From: GCA-2719315 sp964448645
Lineage (GTDB): Bacteria > Bacteroidota > Bacteroidia > Flavobacteriales > Flavobacteriaceae
Direction: 5' to 3'
DNA: 27,598 bases
NCBI GenBank assembly: GCA_964448645.1
Contig: CAYUZY010000012.1
Coordinates: 1-27,598 of the forward strand
Positions 7,653-15,444 of the stretch are shown here, in pieces. Within the stretch, counting starts at the first letter, position 1; each line of letters begins with the position of its first letter. Under the pieces are notes generated by a model, which saw nothing but the letters and a program-made list of their open reading frames with translations, was not told where the DNA came from and did not search any database. Both the position numbers and the translations under genes were made by a program.

Positions 7653-9086
7653 TTATATATCTATTATTACTAAATTACCATTTTTATCTCTAACTATCTT
7701 TTTTGACTTATCTAAAAGCATTTGTTGCATATCATCATCCTGAAGTTTTCCAGGGATTTGAATAAGTGATTTAGTATATGCATAAATAGATCTATTATCA
7801 ATATTTCCTAGATGTTTGCCAATATCTAAAGGGTTTAAACCCCCTTTTAAAGCAGTATAAGCTGCAGTATGTCTCGCTGTACTCATCATTAATTGTTCAT
7901 TTTGAAAGATTCCAAGTTCCTTTTGAATAAACTTTAAATACTTATTACAAAATCTAGATTCTTTATTCTTGTATATTTCAATCTCATTTTTGTTAGGATT
8001 TAATTCCTTTATAATATCAAAAAGATATTTTTCATTTCCTCTATTTCTATTTATAATAAACCACATTAAATTTGAAATATTCACTTTTATTTTAGGTTGA
8101 TTTTTAGACCTCTTTATTCCTCTATAAAATGTAAAAAATTTATTTCCATTTATTTCATCAATATCTTTCCATTTTAATCTTGCAATGTCATTCATATTCA
8201 TACCTTTTGCATAAAAAGAAAATACCCAAAAATCATGAGCTCTTTTATGCCTTTTGTTTTTAGTATCATATGATAATAATAATCTTAAATCAATATCAGT
8301 TAACACATTAGATATAGAATTTATTGATGTTTTGATTCTATAGCCTCCATCATCTAACTTTCTAGAAAAAGGATATGCAGAACTATTTAATAATTTATAT
8401 TTATAAATAATTTCATTAAAACAAACTCTGAAAGCTCTTAAATATTTGGATAAAGATCCAATAGAAATTATTCGATTCCTTTTAATTAGTGGGTATAAAT
8501 TTTTGTTTGGAATTGAATTTAAAAACTTCTCAAATTGGTTAAGAAAATTAATGGTTATATCATAAAAACTAAGATTGTTTTCTAAGTTACTTTTAAAATT
8601 TAATCTTTTCTTTTTATTTGAATTATTTCTGTCAATATCAATCTTATAACAAAATTCCTTTAAATGAAAAGACAAGTACTTAAAATCATTAGAATAACTT
8701 ATTCCATTAGTAATTAAAACATCATTTTGTTTTTTTTCTAAAACCTGATATACATTTAATGATAAATTATCAGGGTTTTTCCACACAAGATCAAAGTCTT
8801 TTAATAATTTAACTTCATCTCTTAAACAAACATTTATAGCTAAATTTTTATAATTAGTAATTATACCTTTTTTTTCTATATTACTTTTATTTAATATTCT
8901 ATCCTCATTTATTTCTTTCCAATCATTTAATGTTAAAACAATATTTTTAATAACATACATTTTCGACTTTTTTTCTAGACAAGAATAAATTCTAAGTTTT
9001 AATTTAAAAAAATCGTTATTGGACTTTATACTATGATGCTTGTTCAAATAAAAGTCAATAATAAAATTATTTATTTTTTCTTTCAT
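7653..9086 (-). CDS. Tyrosine recombinase (phage-integrase family), divergent active site
   Basis: A 477-aa tyrosine recombinase. Residues about 25-70 look like the Bacteroidota arm-type DNA-binding domain (LKLRIYSCLEKKSKMYV..IVLTLNDWKEI), about 125-245 is a SAM-like core-binding domain, and 260-450 is the catalytic domain. Box II reads STARHTAAYTAL (Arg405, His406), LGN appears at 426-428, and the likely nucleophile is Tyr435 in RSIYAYTKS. In box I the sequence is YAKGMNMNDIARLKW (292-306): the usual Arg after G-L/M is Asn297, with Lys294 just before it and Arg303 later. The usual His of LGH is Asn428. Either the family uses shifted residues or activity is altered. No excisionase, transposase, phage gene or att repeat lies next to it, so it is an orphan recombinase or the relic of an element. 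Confidence 0.87.
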   Translation of the reverse strand: MKEKINNFIIDFYLNKHHSIKSNNDFFKLKLRIYSCLEKKSKMYVIKNIVLTLNDWKEINEDRILNKSNIEKKGIITNYKNLAINVCLRDEVKLLKDFDLVWKNPDNLSLNVYQVLEKKQNDVLITNGISYSNDFKYLSFHLKEFCYKIDIDRNNSNKKKRLNFKSNLENNLSFYDITINFLNQFEKFLNSIPNKNLYPLIKRNRIISIGSLSKYLRAFRVCFNEIIYKYKLLNSSAYPFSRKLDDGGYRIKTSINSISNVLTDIDLRLLLSYDTKNKRHKRAHDFWVFSFYAKGMNMNDIARLKWKDIDEINGNKFFTFYRGIKRSKNQPKIKVNISNLMWFIINRNRGNEKYLFDIIKELNPNKNEIEIYKNKESRFCNKYLKFIQKELGIFQNEQLMMSTARHTAAYTALKGGLNPLDIGKHLGNIDNRSIYAYTKSLIQIPGKLQDDDMQQMLLDKSKKIVRDKNGNLVIIDI

Positions 9087-9180
9087 AAAACAATAAAAAA
9101 CAATATTTTTAGTTATTTTAAATTAAACAAAAAATTAAAATATTTTAAATATACTATAAATAAAGGAGTTATTTATAAAT

Positions 9181-9206
9181 AAATAATATTAAAATTAATA
9201 TTATTT
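9181..9206. other. Perfect AT-only inverted repeat
   Basis: 12-nt arms (AAATAATATTAA and TTAATATTATTT) separated by AA, in the 206-bp divergent gap between the recombinase and the beta-barrel gene. A second, 7-nt palindrome (ATGATTG, A, CAATCAT) sits at 9215-9229. It could be a recombinase or repressor site or an mRNA stem. AT-only palindromes also arise by chance at this composition. The rest of the gap (9087-9292) shows only AT-rich sequence. Confidence 0.35.
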
Positions 9207-9292
9207 TAAATCTTATGATTGACAATCATGAGGAATTAAAATTTTTAAATACTTATAATGGCAATAAATTAATAATTATCTTTATAATTCTT

Positions 9293-9925
9293 ATGAAATA
9301 TTTTTTAATAATTCTTTTACTTTTTATTTCAAATTATATTAATTCACAATCTGGAGAATTACTTATACAACAGTATAATAAAGGTCCTAGTTTAGATAAT
9401 TATTACAGTAAATTTGAAATATATATGGGTGGAGATGTATTTAGAATGACTAAAAACGAAAAAACAAAACCTATTATAAATTTTGGAGGTAATATAGAAG
9501 TTCTTTATAATCTTTCTAAATCTTTTGGAGTAATTACCGGTGTTCATTATTTCCCAGTCAAATATTTATATAAAAAAAATGAAGATCTTAAAGATTTAAT
9601 TAAATATATATCTATACCTCTTGGTTTAAAACTATCTCCAACGGAAAAAAGCAAATTCTCTATTGGAATTAATTACAATGATATAAAAAAAGCAATTTTT
9701 TATAATGGTAAAATAAAGGGTGAATATAGTTTAAATGAATATAAAAACACATTTGGTTTCTTTATAGGTTATGAATATATGATTTGGAAAGTAATTGGAA
9801 TAAATATTAAATATAAATTTTCTAAAGAAAATACTATTAATGAATTAATAAAACCTGAAAAATATAAAGGGATAATATTAACAATAAAATTAAAAACATT
9901 TAGTAGTAAAATAATAAACAAATAA
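9293..9925 (+). CDS. Small outer-membrane beta-barrel protein (PorT/OMP_b-brl-like)
   Basis: A 210-aa exported protein. The signal peptide starts MKYFLIILLLFISNYINSQS, with likely cleavage near Ser-Gln. An in-frame ATG at 9215 would add 26 residues, including a second hydrophobic stretch before the signal, and sits inside a palindrome, so I reject it. The mature part alternates hydrophobic and polar residues with YISIPLGLKLSP in the middle, like the EIPLLLKY strand of small Bacteroidota 8-stranded porin-like proteins, and ends in amphipathic strands (GINIKYKFS, GIILTIKLK). No enzymatic motif. It faces the LpxR-like gene tail to tail, with one base between the stop codons. Specific function unknown. 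Confidence 0.7.
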   Translation: MKYFLIILLLFISNYINSQSGELLIQQYNKGPSLDNYYSKFEIYMGGDVFRMTKNEKTKPIINFGGNIEVLYNLSKSFGVITGVHYFPVKYLYKKNEDLKDLIKYISIPLGLKLSPTEKSKFSIGINYNDIKKAIFYNGKIKGEYSLNEYKNTFGFFIGYEYMIWKVIGINIKYKFSKENTINELIKPEKYKGIILTIKLKTFSSKIINK

Positions 9926-9926
9926 A

Positions 9927-10826
9927 TCAAAAAGCTTTTAAAATAATTAATGTTAAGTATGTATGTCTATTATACCTCTGAAATTTGAAATCTTTATTTC
10001 TAGAGTTAACGATCGCTGTAAATTTCCAATTATTAATCTTATAAAAAACTCCTATTTCAATTATATTTATCAGTTTTAAATAATCATATTTATATAAAGA
10101 ATTTTTATTAAATAAACTTCCTGAAAATTCATATCTATGAAAACCATATTCAATTTTATTTCCCAAATAAAAAGAAAAACTTTTATTAGGGTTTAAAAAA
10201 GAATTATTATAAAATGCATGGTAATTTAACTTTCCAAATTGAAAACCTAGTCTAGTTCCAAAATAAGACTCGTAAGAACCTAGATAAAATTCAGAGTGAC
10301 TTAAAAGATTAAGACTATTATTAATCTTAAATCCATTATAATATTCAGAAACAAAATTTAAATGAAATGATTGTGGTTGATGGGCTGTCCAGGGTAAAGA
10401 AGGTAAGTCTAATATATATCTATGATATAAATTTTGCATAGGTTTAGATAAGGATTCATTTTCGCCAGTTGTACCTATCTGAAAACCAATAGAGTAACCT
10501 TTATAATTTGAATAAAAAGTTTTCTTTTTATATTCAATAAATAACCACCCATTATAAGGGTAGTCAATCTTTTCAAGTTCCTTAGTATACCTATATGAGG
10601 GTGTATTAATTTGTTGACCTAATGTAAAATGTTTAGTGGATATTTTATTTTTTGAAATTAAACTATCAATAGATACTTTCTTACCATATTGTAAGAAAAT
10701 TCCGCTAGTATAGTATCTATCAGTACCAAAAAACAAATCATTGTCTACATTAAGTGAAAAATAATTCTGAGCTATTGAGTAGAAGCAATTAAAAATTATA
10801 AAAAATATTAAAAAAAGAAATTTAAT
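9927..10826 (-). CDS. LpxR-like lipid A deacylase (DUF2219) outer-membrane barrel, no standard start codon
   Basis: Related to LpxR, the outer-membrane enzyme that removes the 3'-acyloxyacyl group of lipid A. Seen in the frame: NVDNDLFFGTDRYYTSG (Asn-Asp motif and TDRxYTxG), YPYNGWLF (compare DRPYAGWLY), and the GTTGENESLSKPMQNLYHRY segment holding a candidate active-site His, followed by alternating beta-strands. The frame is open from 10877. A signal peptide (residues 1-20, KFLFLIFFIIF...SIAQ) and the Asn-Asp motif are encoded upstream of the first possible TTG (10736), but no ATG, GTG or TTG precedes them. I therefore begin at the ATT at 10824-10826, where ATG would give the ideal signal peptide (299 aa). 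The alternative is an out-of-frame ATG at 10881 reached through a T8 tract. Confidence 0.75.
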   Translation of the reverse strand: MKFLFLIFFIIFNCFYSIAQNYFSLNVDNDLFFGTDRYYTSGIFLQYGKKVSIDSLISKNKISTKHFTLGQQINTPSYRYTKELEKIDYPYNGWLFIEYKKKTFYSNYKGYSIGFQIGTTGENESLSKPMQNLYHRYILDLPSLPWTAHQPQSFHLNFVSEYYNGFKINNSLNLLSHSEFYLGSYESYFGTRLGFQFGKLNYHAFYNNSFLNPNKSFSFYLGNKIEYGFHRYEFSGSLFNKNSLYKYDYLKLINIIEIGVFYKINNWKFTAIVNSRNKDFKFQRYNRHTYLTLIILKAF

Positions 10827-10888
10827 GAATCTGATATTAGAAGTATTAATATTTATATTTTTAAAAAAAACTATAGGTCATAAAATTT

Positions 10889-11389
10889 ATGATTAGAAAA
10901 GCTACACTAAGTGATCTCTCATATATACTCAATATAATTAAACATTGTACTAATCATATGATAAATAATAAAATTTTCCAATGGAATGAAAATTATCCTT
11001 CAAAAGAAATTTTCATTATTGATATTAAAAAGAAAAATCTTTATATAATTGAACATAATAAAACAATTATAGGGTGCGTGATGAAATCAATGATGCAAAG
11101 TGAAGCATATAAAAATGTTAATTGGAAAACTGAAAATAAGAAAAACTTATATGTTCATAGATTAGCTGTTGATCCTAAATATCAAGGTAGAGGCTTTGGA
11201 ATTAAATTAATGGATTTTGTTGAAGAAAATGCTTTGAAAAATAATTGTTTATCAATTAGATTAGACACATTCAGTAAAAACAAAAGAAATGTAAAATTTT
11301 ATAAAAAAAGAGGTTATATTAAAATAGAAGATATTTATTTTCTAAATCAAAGTCTTTACCCCTTTTATTGTTATGAAAAAATTTTATAA
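10889..11389 (+). CDS. GNAT-family N-acetyltransferase
   Basis: A 166-aa cytosolic acetyl-CoA-dependent acyltransferase, a single GNAT domain of ordinary length. The N-terminal strand is MIRKATLSDLSYILNII. Motif A is VHRLAVDPKYQGRGFG (89-104), with the acetyl-CoA pyrophosphate loop Q99-G-R-G-F-G104. Motif B is LDTFSKNKRNVKFYKKRGY (125-143), including the usual N-x-x-x-x-x-FY-x-x-x-GY pattern. The substrate cannot be told. Its ATG lies about 60 bp from the presumed start of the divergent LpxR-like gene. It converges on PBP1A with a 119-bp gap (11390-11508) in which I see no hairpin or ORF. Confidence 0.9.
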   Translation: MIRKATLSDLSYILNIIKHCTNHMINNKIFQWNENYPSKEIFIIDIKKKNLYIIEHNKTIIGCVMKSMMQSEAYKNVNWKTENKKNLYVHRLAVDPKYQGRGFGIKLMDFVEENALKNNCLSIRLDTFSKNKRNVKFYKKRGYIKIEDIYFLNQSLYPFYCYEKIL

Positions 11390-11508
11390 TACAAGTTACT
11401 TTATTTCAGATACTTATAATAATAAATATGATTTTTTTGTTTAAATATTAAAAATTTATGTTATTCTATAACCTAAAAAAATCCATAAACGGATATAAAT
11501 AATTGAAA

Positions 11509-13845
11509 TTAAAAACCTAAAGCCTTAAGATCTGCTTTTGGTTTTGATTTTATTTTTAAAGAATTTTTATCATATTCATCACAATCAACTGAAATTGAAA
11601 TCTTTTCAGGCTCAATAAAATCTTCTGTAGAAACTCCTAATTCATTATTTTCATATAATGATTTCATATAAATAGCCCATATTGGCAGTGCCATAGTGGC
11701 TCCTTGACCAAAAGCAATTTTTTCAAAATGTATTGATCTATCCTCCCCTCCAACCCATACTCCTGTAACTAAATTAGGAACCATTCCCATAAACCAACCA
11801 TCACTTTGATTTTGGGTTGTACCTGTTTTTCCAGCTATAGGGTTTTGAAAAATATATGGATAATCTGTTATGACCTTTTCATAAACATAATTTGTTTTTT
11901 CTAAGCCAGCATGCCTTAATCTGGCACCAGAACCATGTTTAGTTACACCTTGCATCAACTTTAAAGTAACATAAGCCACTTCTTCACTAAGAACATCTTT
12001 AGTTTCAGGTATAACTTCAAATAACGCAAGTCCATTTTTATCTTCAATTCTAGTAATCATAACTGGTTTAACATAAATCCCTCTATTAGCAAATACACTA
12101 TAAGCTCCAACCATTTCAAAAAGACTAATATCTGGTGTTCCGAGAGCAATTGAAGGAACTACTGGTAAATATGAGGTTACACCCATTTTTCTAACTAAAT
12201 CTATTACAGGTTTAGGTCCAACTTGATCCATTAACCTAGCACTAATAGTATTAACTGAATTTGCTAAAGCATTTTTTAATGTTCTAATTCTTCCATATCT
12301 GTCTCCAGAGTTTTTTGGACACCAAGCTTCTGTGTTTTCAAATCTGTTTGTTTCTATACAATATAATGCATCTGGCAATGAATCACATGGAGAAAGTTTT
12401 AACTGATCAATAGCCGTTGCATATAAAAAAGGTTTAAATGTTGATCCAATTTGCCTTCTTCCCTGCTTTACTTGATCATACTGAAAGTGCTTATAATTAT
12501 ATCCCCCTACCCAAGCTTTTACATGACCAGACATTGGTTCCATTGACATTAATGATGATCTTAAAAAATGCTTATAATACCTAATAGAATCTATTGGCTT
12601 CATTATTGTATCAATTTCTCCCTCCCAACTAAATATCCTCATTGGCACCTCTTTATTAAAACTTTTTAAAATCAAACTATCGTCTATTCCTGATTTCTTC
12701 ATTTTTCTCCATCTTTCCGATCTATAAGCTGATCTTTGAAGTAAAGTATCAACTTCTCCATCCCTAAGGTTTAAAAAAGGAGCTATAGGGTTCTCTTTTT
12801 CTGGAATATTTTGTTGTATAAAAAATTCTTTTTGTAAATTTTTCATATGTTTAGAAACAGCCTTTTCCGCTAAATCTTGGATCCTAGAATCAATAGTTGT
12901 ATATATTCTAAGACCATCTCTATAAATATTATAATTAGAACCATCTAATTTGGGGTTATTTTTGATCCAGGATCTCATAAATTCTTGAAGATAAGCTCTA
13001 AAATAAGTAGCTAAACCTTCTCTATGAGATTCTGGCGAAAAATCTATTTTTAAAGGAATTATTTTTAATGAATCATATTCTTTTTCATTAATTAATTTAT
13101 TTCTTAACATTTGTCTAAAAACAATATTTCTTCTTTTAATAACTAATTCTGGTCTTCTAACTGGATTATATAAAGAAGAGTTTTGAAGCATCCCAATTAA
13201 AATTGCTGACTCTTCAATTTTAAGGTCATTTGGTTTTTTATTAAAAAATATTTTTGAGGCAGATTGAACTCCATCTGCATTATACCCAAAATCATATACA
13301 TTTAAATACATTTCAATTATCTCTTTTTTTGTATATCTTCTTTCTAACTGAACTGCTAAAACCCATTCCTTAACTTTCTGAATTATTGCCTTAATAATAT
13401 TTCGAGATCTAACTCCAACAAATAATTGTCGGGCTAATTGTTGTGAAATAGTACTAGCACCTCCTCTTTTACCAAAGTAAAAAACAGCTCTTAAAGTTCC
13501 AATCCAATCAATTCCTGAATGATTATAATACCTTTCATCTTCAGTTGCTATTAATGCATCAACCATACTAGGTGGAAGCTGATCAAAATCTAAAGGTGTT
13601 CTATTATCATTATAATAATATTTCCCTAAAACTATCCCATCACTTGAAATAATTTGTGTAGCCAAGTTTGTTTTAGGATTTTCAAGTTGTTGTAAGTCTG
13701 GCATATCTCCAAAATATCCTAAAGCAGCAGAAGAAAAAATAATTACTAAAAAAAATAATCCCGAAAAAAACAAAACCCAAAATGATCTTATAAAAAAAAT
13801 ATATTTTAATTGATCTTTTTTAGCTTCTTTCTTTTTCATAAACAT
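11509..13845 (-). CDS. mrcA: Penicillin-binding protein 1A (bifunctional transglycosylase/transpeptidase)
   Basis: Class A PBP of 778 aa, anchored in the inner membrane, which polymerises and cross-links peptidoglycan. One transmembrane segment lies at about 20-43. The GT51 domain (about 60-250) has ATEDERYYNHSGID with catalytic Glu102, GGASTISQQLARQLF (128-142) and KEWVLAVQLERRYTKKEIIE near 159-177. The transpeptidase domain has the SxxK motif STFK (Ser468), SVN (530-532) and KTGT (673-676). The C-terminus is Lys-rich. Two ATGs compete (13845 and 13839); the first is only 3 nt after the gldH stop, and the choice adds two residues. It is co-transcribed with gldH and trhO, a pairing of gldH with PBP1A that I recall as common in flavobacteria. 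Confidence 0.96.
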   Translation of the reverse strand: MFMKKKEAKKDQLKYIFFIRSFWVLFFSGLFFLVIIFSSAALGYFGDMPDLQQLENPKTNLATQIISSDGIVLGKYYYNDNRTPLDFDQLPPSMVDALIATEDERYYNHSGIDWIGTLRAVFYFGKRGGASTISQQLARQLFVGVRSRNIIKAIIQKVKEWVLAVQLERRYTKKEIIEMYLNVYDFGYNADGVQSASKIFFNKKPNDLKIEESAILIGMLQNSSLYNPVRRPELVIKRRNIVFRQMLRNKLINEKEYDSLKIIPLKIDFSPESHREGLATYFRAYLQEFMRSWIKNNPKLDGSNYNIYRDGLRIYTTIDSRIQDLAEKAVSKHMKNLQKEFFIQQNIPEKENPIAPFLNLRDGEVDTLLQRSAYRSERWRKMKKSGIDDSLILKSFNKEVPMRIFSWEGEIDTIMKPIDSIRYYKHFLRSSLMSMEPMSGHVKAWVGGYNYKHFQYDQVKQGRRQIGSTFKPFLYATAIDQLKLSPCDSLPDALYCIETNRFENTEAWCPKNSGDRYGRIRTLKNALANSVNTISARLMDQVGPKPVIDLVRKMGVTSYLPVVPSIALGTPDISLFEMVGAYSVFANRGIYVKPVMITRIEDKNGLALFEVIPETKDVLSEEVAYVTLKLMQGVTKHGSGARLRHAGLEKTNYVYEKVITDYPYIFQNPIAGKTGTTQNQSDGWFMGMVPNLVTGVWVGGEDRSIHFEKIAFGQGATMALPIWAIYMKSLYENNELGVSTEDFIEPEKISISVDCDEYDKNSLKIKSKPKADLKALGF

Positions 13846-13848
13846 TTC

Positions 13849-14337
13849 TTATTTAGATCTTTCAATAGATAATCCGATATCTACAATTCCTTTTAAATCT
13901 TTATCTTGATATTGATTTCCATTTCTTCTAATTACTTGGTCAATTTCAAAAGTTAATGAGTTTGTTTCTGGAAAATTAAACTTTCTTTTCCACCACAATT
14001 TGCTTTCTTTTAAACTCAAAAAACCTTTTCCTAGCCATTTACCCTCAGAATCAGCCATTGCATACTCCAAAGTATCTTTCTCTATAATATTAATAGAATC
14101 TTTAATAATTCCAATTAAAAAAATATTACTATACTGATATTCATTATTATTTCTAAGGTGAATATATATATTATAATCATTTTCAGTTGTAAATACGTTT
14201 CTGTCTATTGTAAACTTGACTTTTTCATTTAATGACCATGATTCCCCATGATTAATAAATTCACTATAAATAATATTATTATTACATCCAAAAAATATAA
14301 TTGCAAAAACAACTATCAATAATATTTTTATTTTCAT
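13849..14337 (-). CDS. gldH: Gliding motility lipoprotein GldH
   Basis: A 162-aa periplasm-facing lipoprotein of the flavobacterial gliding machinery, required in Flavobacterium johnsoniae for gliding and for stable assembly of the motility and secretion apparatus. The signal ends IIFFGC with the lipid-bearing Cys18. Family signatures are YIHLRNNNEYQYSNIFLI (58-75), DTLEYAMADSEGKWLGKGF (88-106), KESKLWWK (110-117) and GIVDIGLSIE at the C-terminus. It sits 3 nt upstream of PBP1A and 16 nt downstream of trhO, consistent with one transcript. No other gld, spr or por gene is in the window, so the rest of the machinery must lie elsewhere. Gliding itself cannot be inferred from gldH alone. Confidence 0.95.
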   Translation of the reverse strand: MKIKILLIVVFAIIFFGCNNNIIYSEFINHGESWSLNEKVKFTIDRNVFTTENDYNIYIHLRNNNEYQYSNIFLIGIIKDSINIIEKDTLEYAMADSEGKWLGKGFLSLKESKLWWKRKFNFPETNSLTFEIDQVIRRNGNQYQDKDLKGIVDIGLSIERSK

Positions 14338-14353
14338 TAGAATAGAATAATAA

Positions 14354-15385
14354 TTATATTTTAAACTTTAAAACTGGTGATCTTCCTTTTTTAAAAATTT
14401 TATTACTGGTTTTCTTTCCTTTTCTAAGCTCTTTTCTTTTCTGGTCTGACAATGAAATTATTTCAACACATTCTTTAGAACAACAATTTTTCATTTTTTT
14501 TGCACATCTTTCACATTGAATAAACAAAAGATGACATGCTTCATTAAAACAATTTACATGAATATCAGATTTATTTCCACATTGATGACATCTTGAAATA
14601 ACATCTTCAGATATTCTTTCAGCTTTTCTTTGATCGAAAACAAAATTTTTTCCAATGAATTTATTTTCAATACCTTTTTTGTTTACCTGATTTGTATATT
14701 CAATTATTCCTCCTTCAAGTTGAAAAACATTATTATAACCTTTATGTTTTAAAAAAGCACTAGCCTTTTCACATCTTATTCCTCCAGTACAATACAATAC
14801 AATATTCCTGTTTTCCTTATAATTAGAATATTTTTTTTCAACAAAATGTAATGACTCTTTAAATGTATCAACGTTGGGAAGAATTGCGTTTTTAAAATGC
14901 CCTATTTCGCTTTCATAGTGATTTCTCATATCAATACAAATCGTATCCTTATTATTTAATATTTGATTAAATTTTTTTGCATCTAAATGATCTCCTGGGT
15001 TAGTAAAATCAAGTAAATCATCCTTTAGTCCATCTGAAACTATTTTTGATCTTACTTTTATTTTTAATTTTAAAAATGAAAAATCATCACTTTCTATAGC
15101 AATATTCAATCTAATATTTTTTAAAAAACTAATTTCATTTAATTGGGATTTAAATTCCTTTAAATTTTTTGAAGGAACTGATAATTGAGCATTTAAACCC
15201 TCAAAAGAAACATATATTCTTCCTAAAACATTTAAAGGTTGCCAATTTAAAAAAAGATAATCTCTAAATAATTTAGGGTTTTTAATCACCACATATTTAT
15301 AGAAAGATAACGTAAGTCTTTTATCGCCAGCTTTTTTAATTAATTCTGCGTTCTCTTTTGCGCTATACTTATTATACAGTTTCAT
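14354..15385 (-). CDS. trhO: tRNA uridine(34) hydroxylase, rhodanese-related (TrhO/YceA)
   Basis: Catalyses oxygen-dependent hydroxylation of U34 in certain tRNA anticodons, giving 5-hydroxyuridine, the first step to mo5U/cmo5U. The protein is 343 aa. The N-terminal acylphosphatase-like domain (about 25-115) contains GRIYVSFEGLNAQLSVP. The rhodanese domain (about 130-235) has DMRNHYESEIGHFKNA, and the active-site loop CTGGIRCEKASAFL with Cys199. The C-terminal part is Cys-rich (C266, C269, C279, C284, C291, C294, C301, C302, C306), typical of long TrhO forms and probably metal-binding. A TAnnTTTG box lies 14 nt upstream of the ATG, and gldH and PBP1A follow on the same strand. Confidence 0.95.
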   Translation of the reverse strand: MKLYNKYSAKENAELIKKAGDKRLTLSFYKYVVIKNPKLFRDYLFLNWQPLNVLGRIYVSFEGLNAQLSVPSKNLKEFKSQLNEISFLKNIRLNIAIESDDFSFLKLKIKVRSKIVSDGLKDDLLDFTNPGDHLDAKKFNQILNNKDTICIDMRNHYESEIGHFKNAILPNVDTFKESLHFVEKKYSNYKENRNIVLYCTGGIRCEKASAFLKHKGYNNVFQLEGGIIEYTNQVNKKGIENKFIGKNFVFDQRKAERISEDVISRCHQCGNKSDIHVNCFNEACHLLFIQCERCAKKMKNCCSKECVEIISLSDQKRKELRKGKKTSNKIFKKGRSPVLKFKI

Positions 15386-15399
15386 TTAATAAAATAATT

Positions 15400-15407
15400 C
15401 AAAAATA
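15400..15407 (-). promoter_or_regulatory. -7 element TATTTTTG before trhO
   Basis: On the minus strand TATTTTTG matches the Bacteroidota TAnnTTTG consensus exactly and ends 14 nt before the trhO ATG, the same distance as at trpS and dut. A TTG lies 15 nt further upstream (15423-15425), a short spacing for the -33 element. It would drive trhO-gldH-PBP1A. Confidence 0.45.
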
Positions 15408-15444
15408 CAAAAGATTAAATGTCAATTATAAATTTTAATTCAGG

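Noticed and set aside
7653..9086. Integrative element or prophage around the recombinase
   Set aside because: No direct repeats, tRNA end, transposition, phage or conjugation genes are visible on either side.
9215..9292. Upstream ATG extending the barrel protein by 26 residues
   Set aside because: The extension puts a second hydrophobic stretch before a complete signal peptide, and the ATG lies inside a palindrome.
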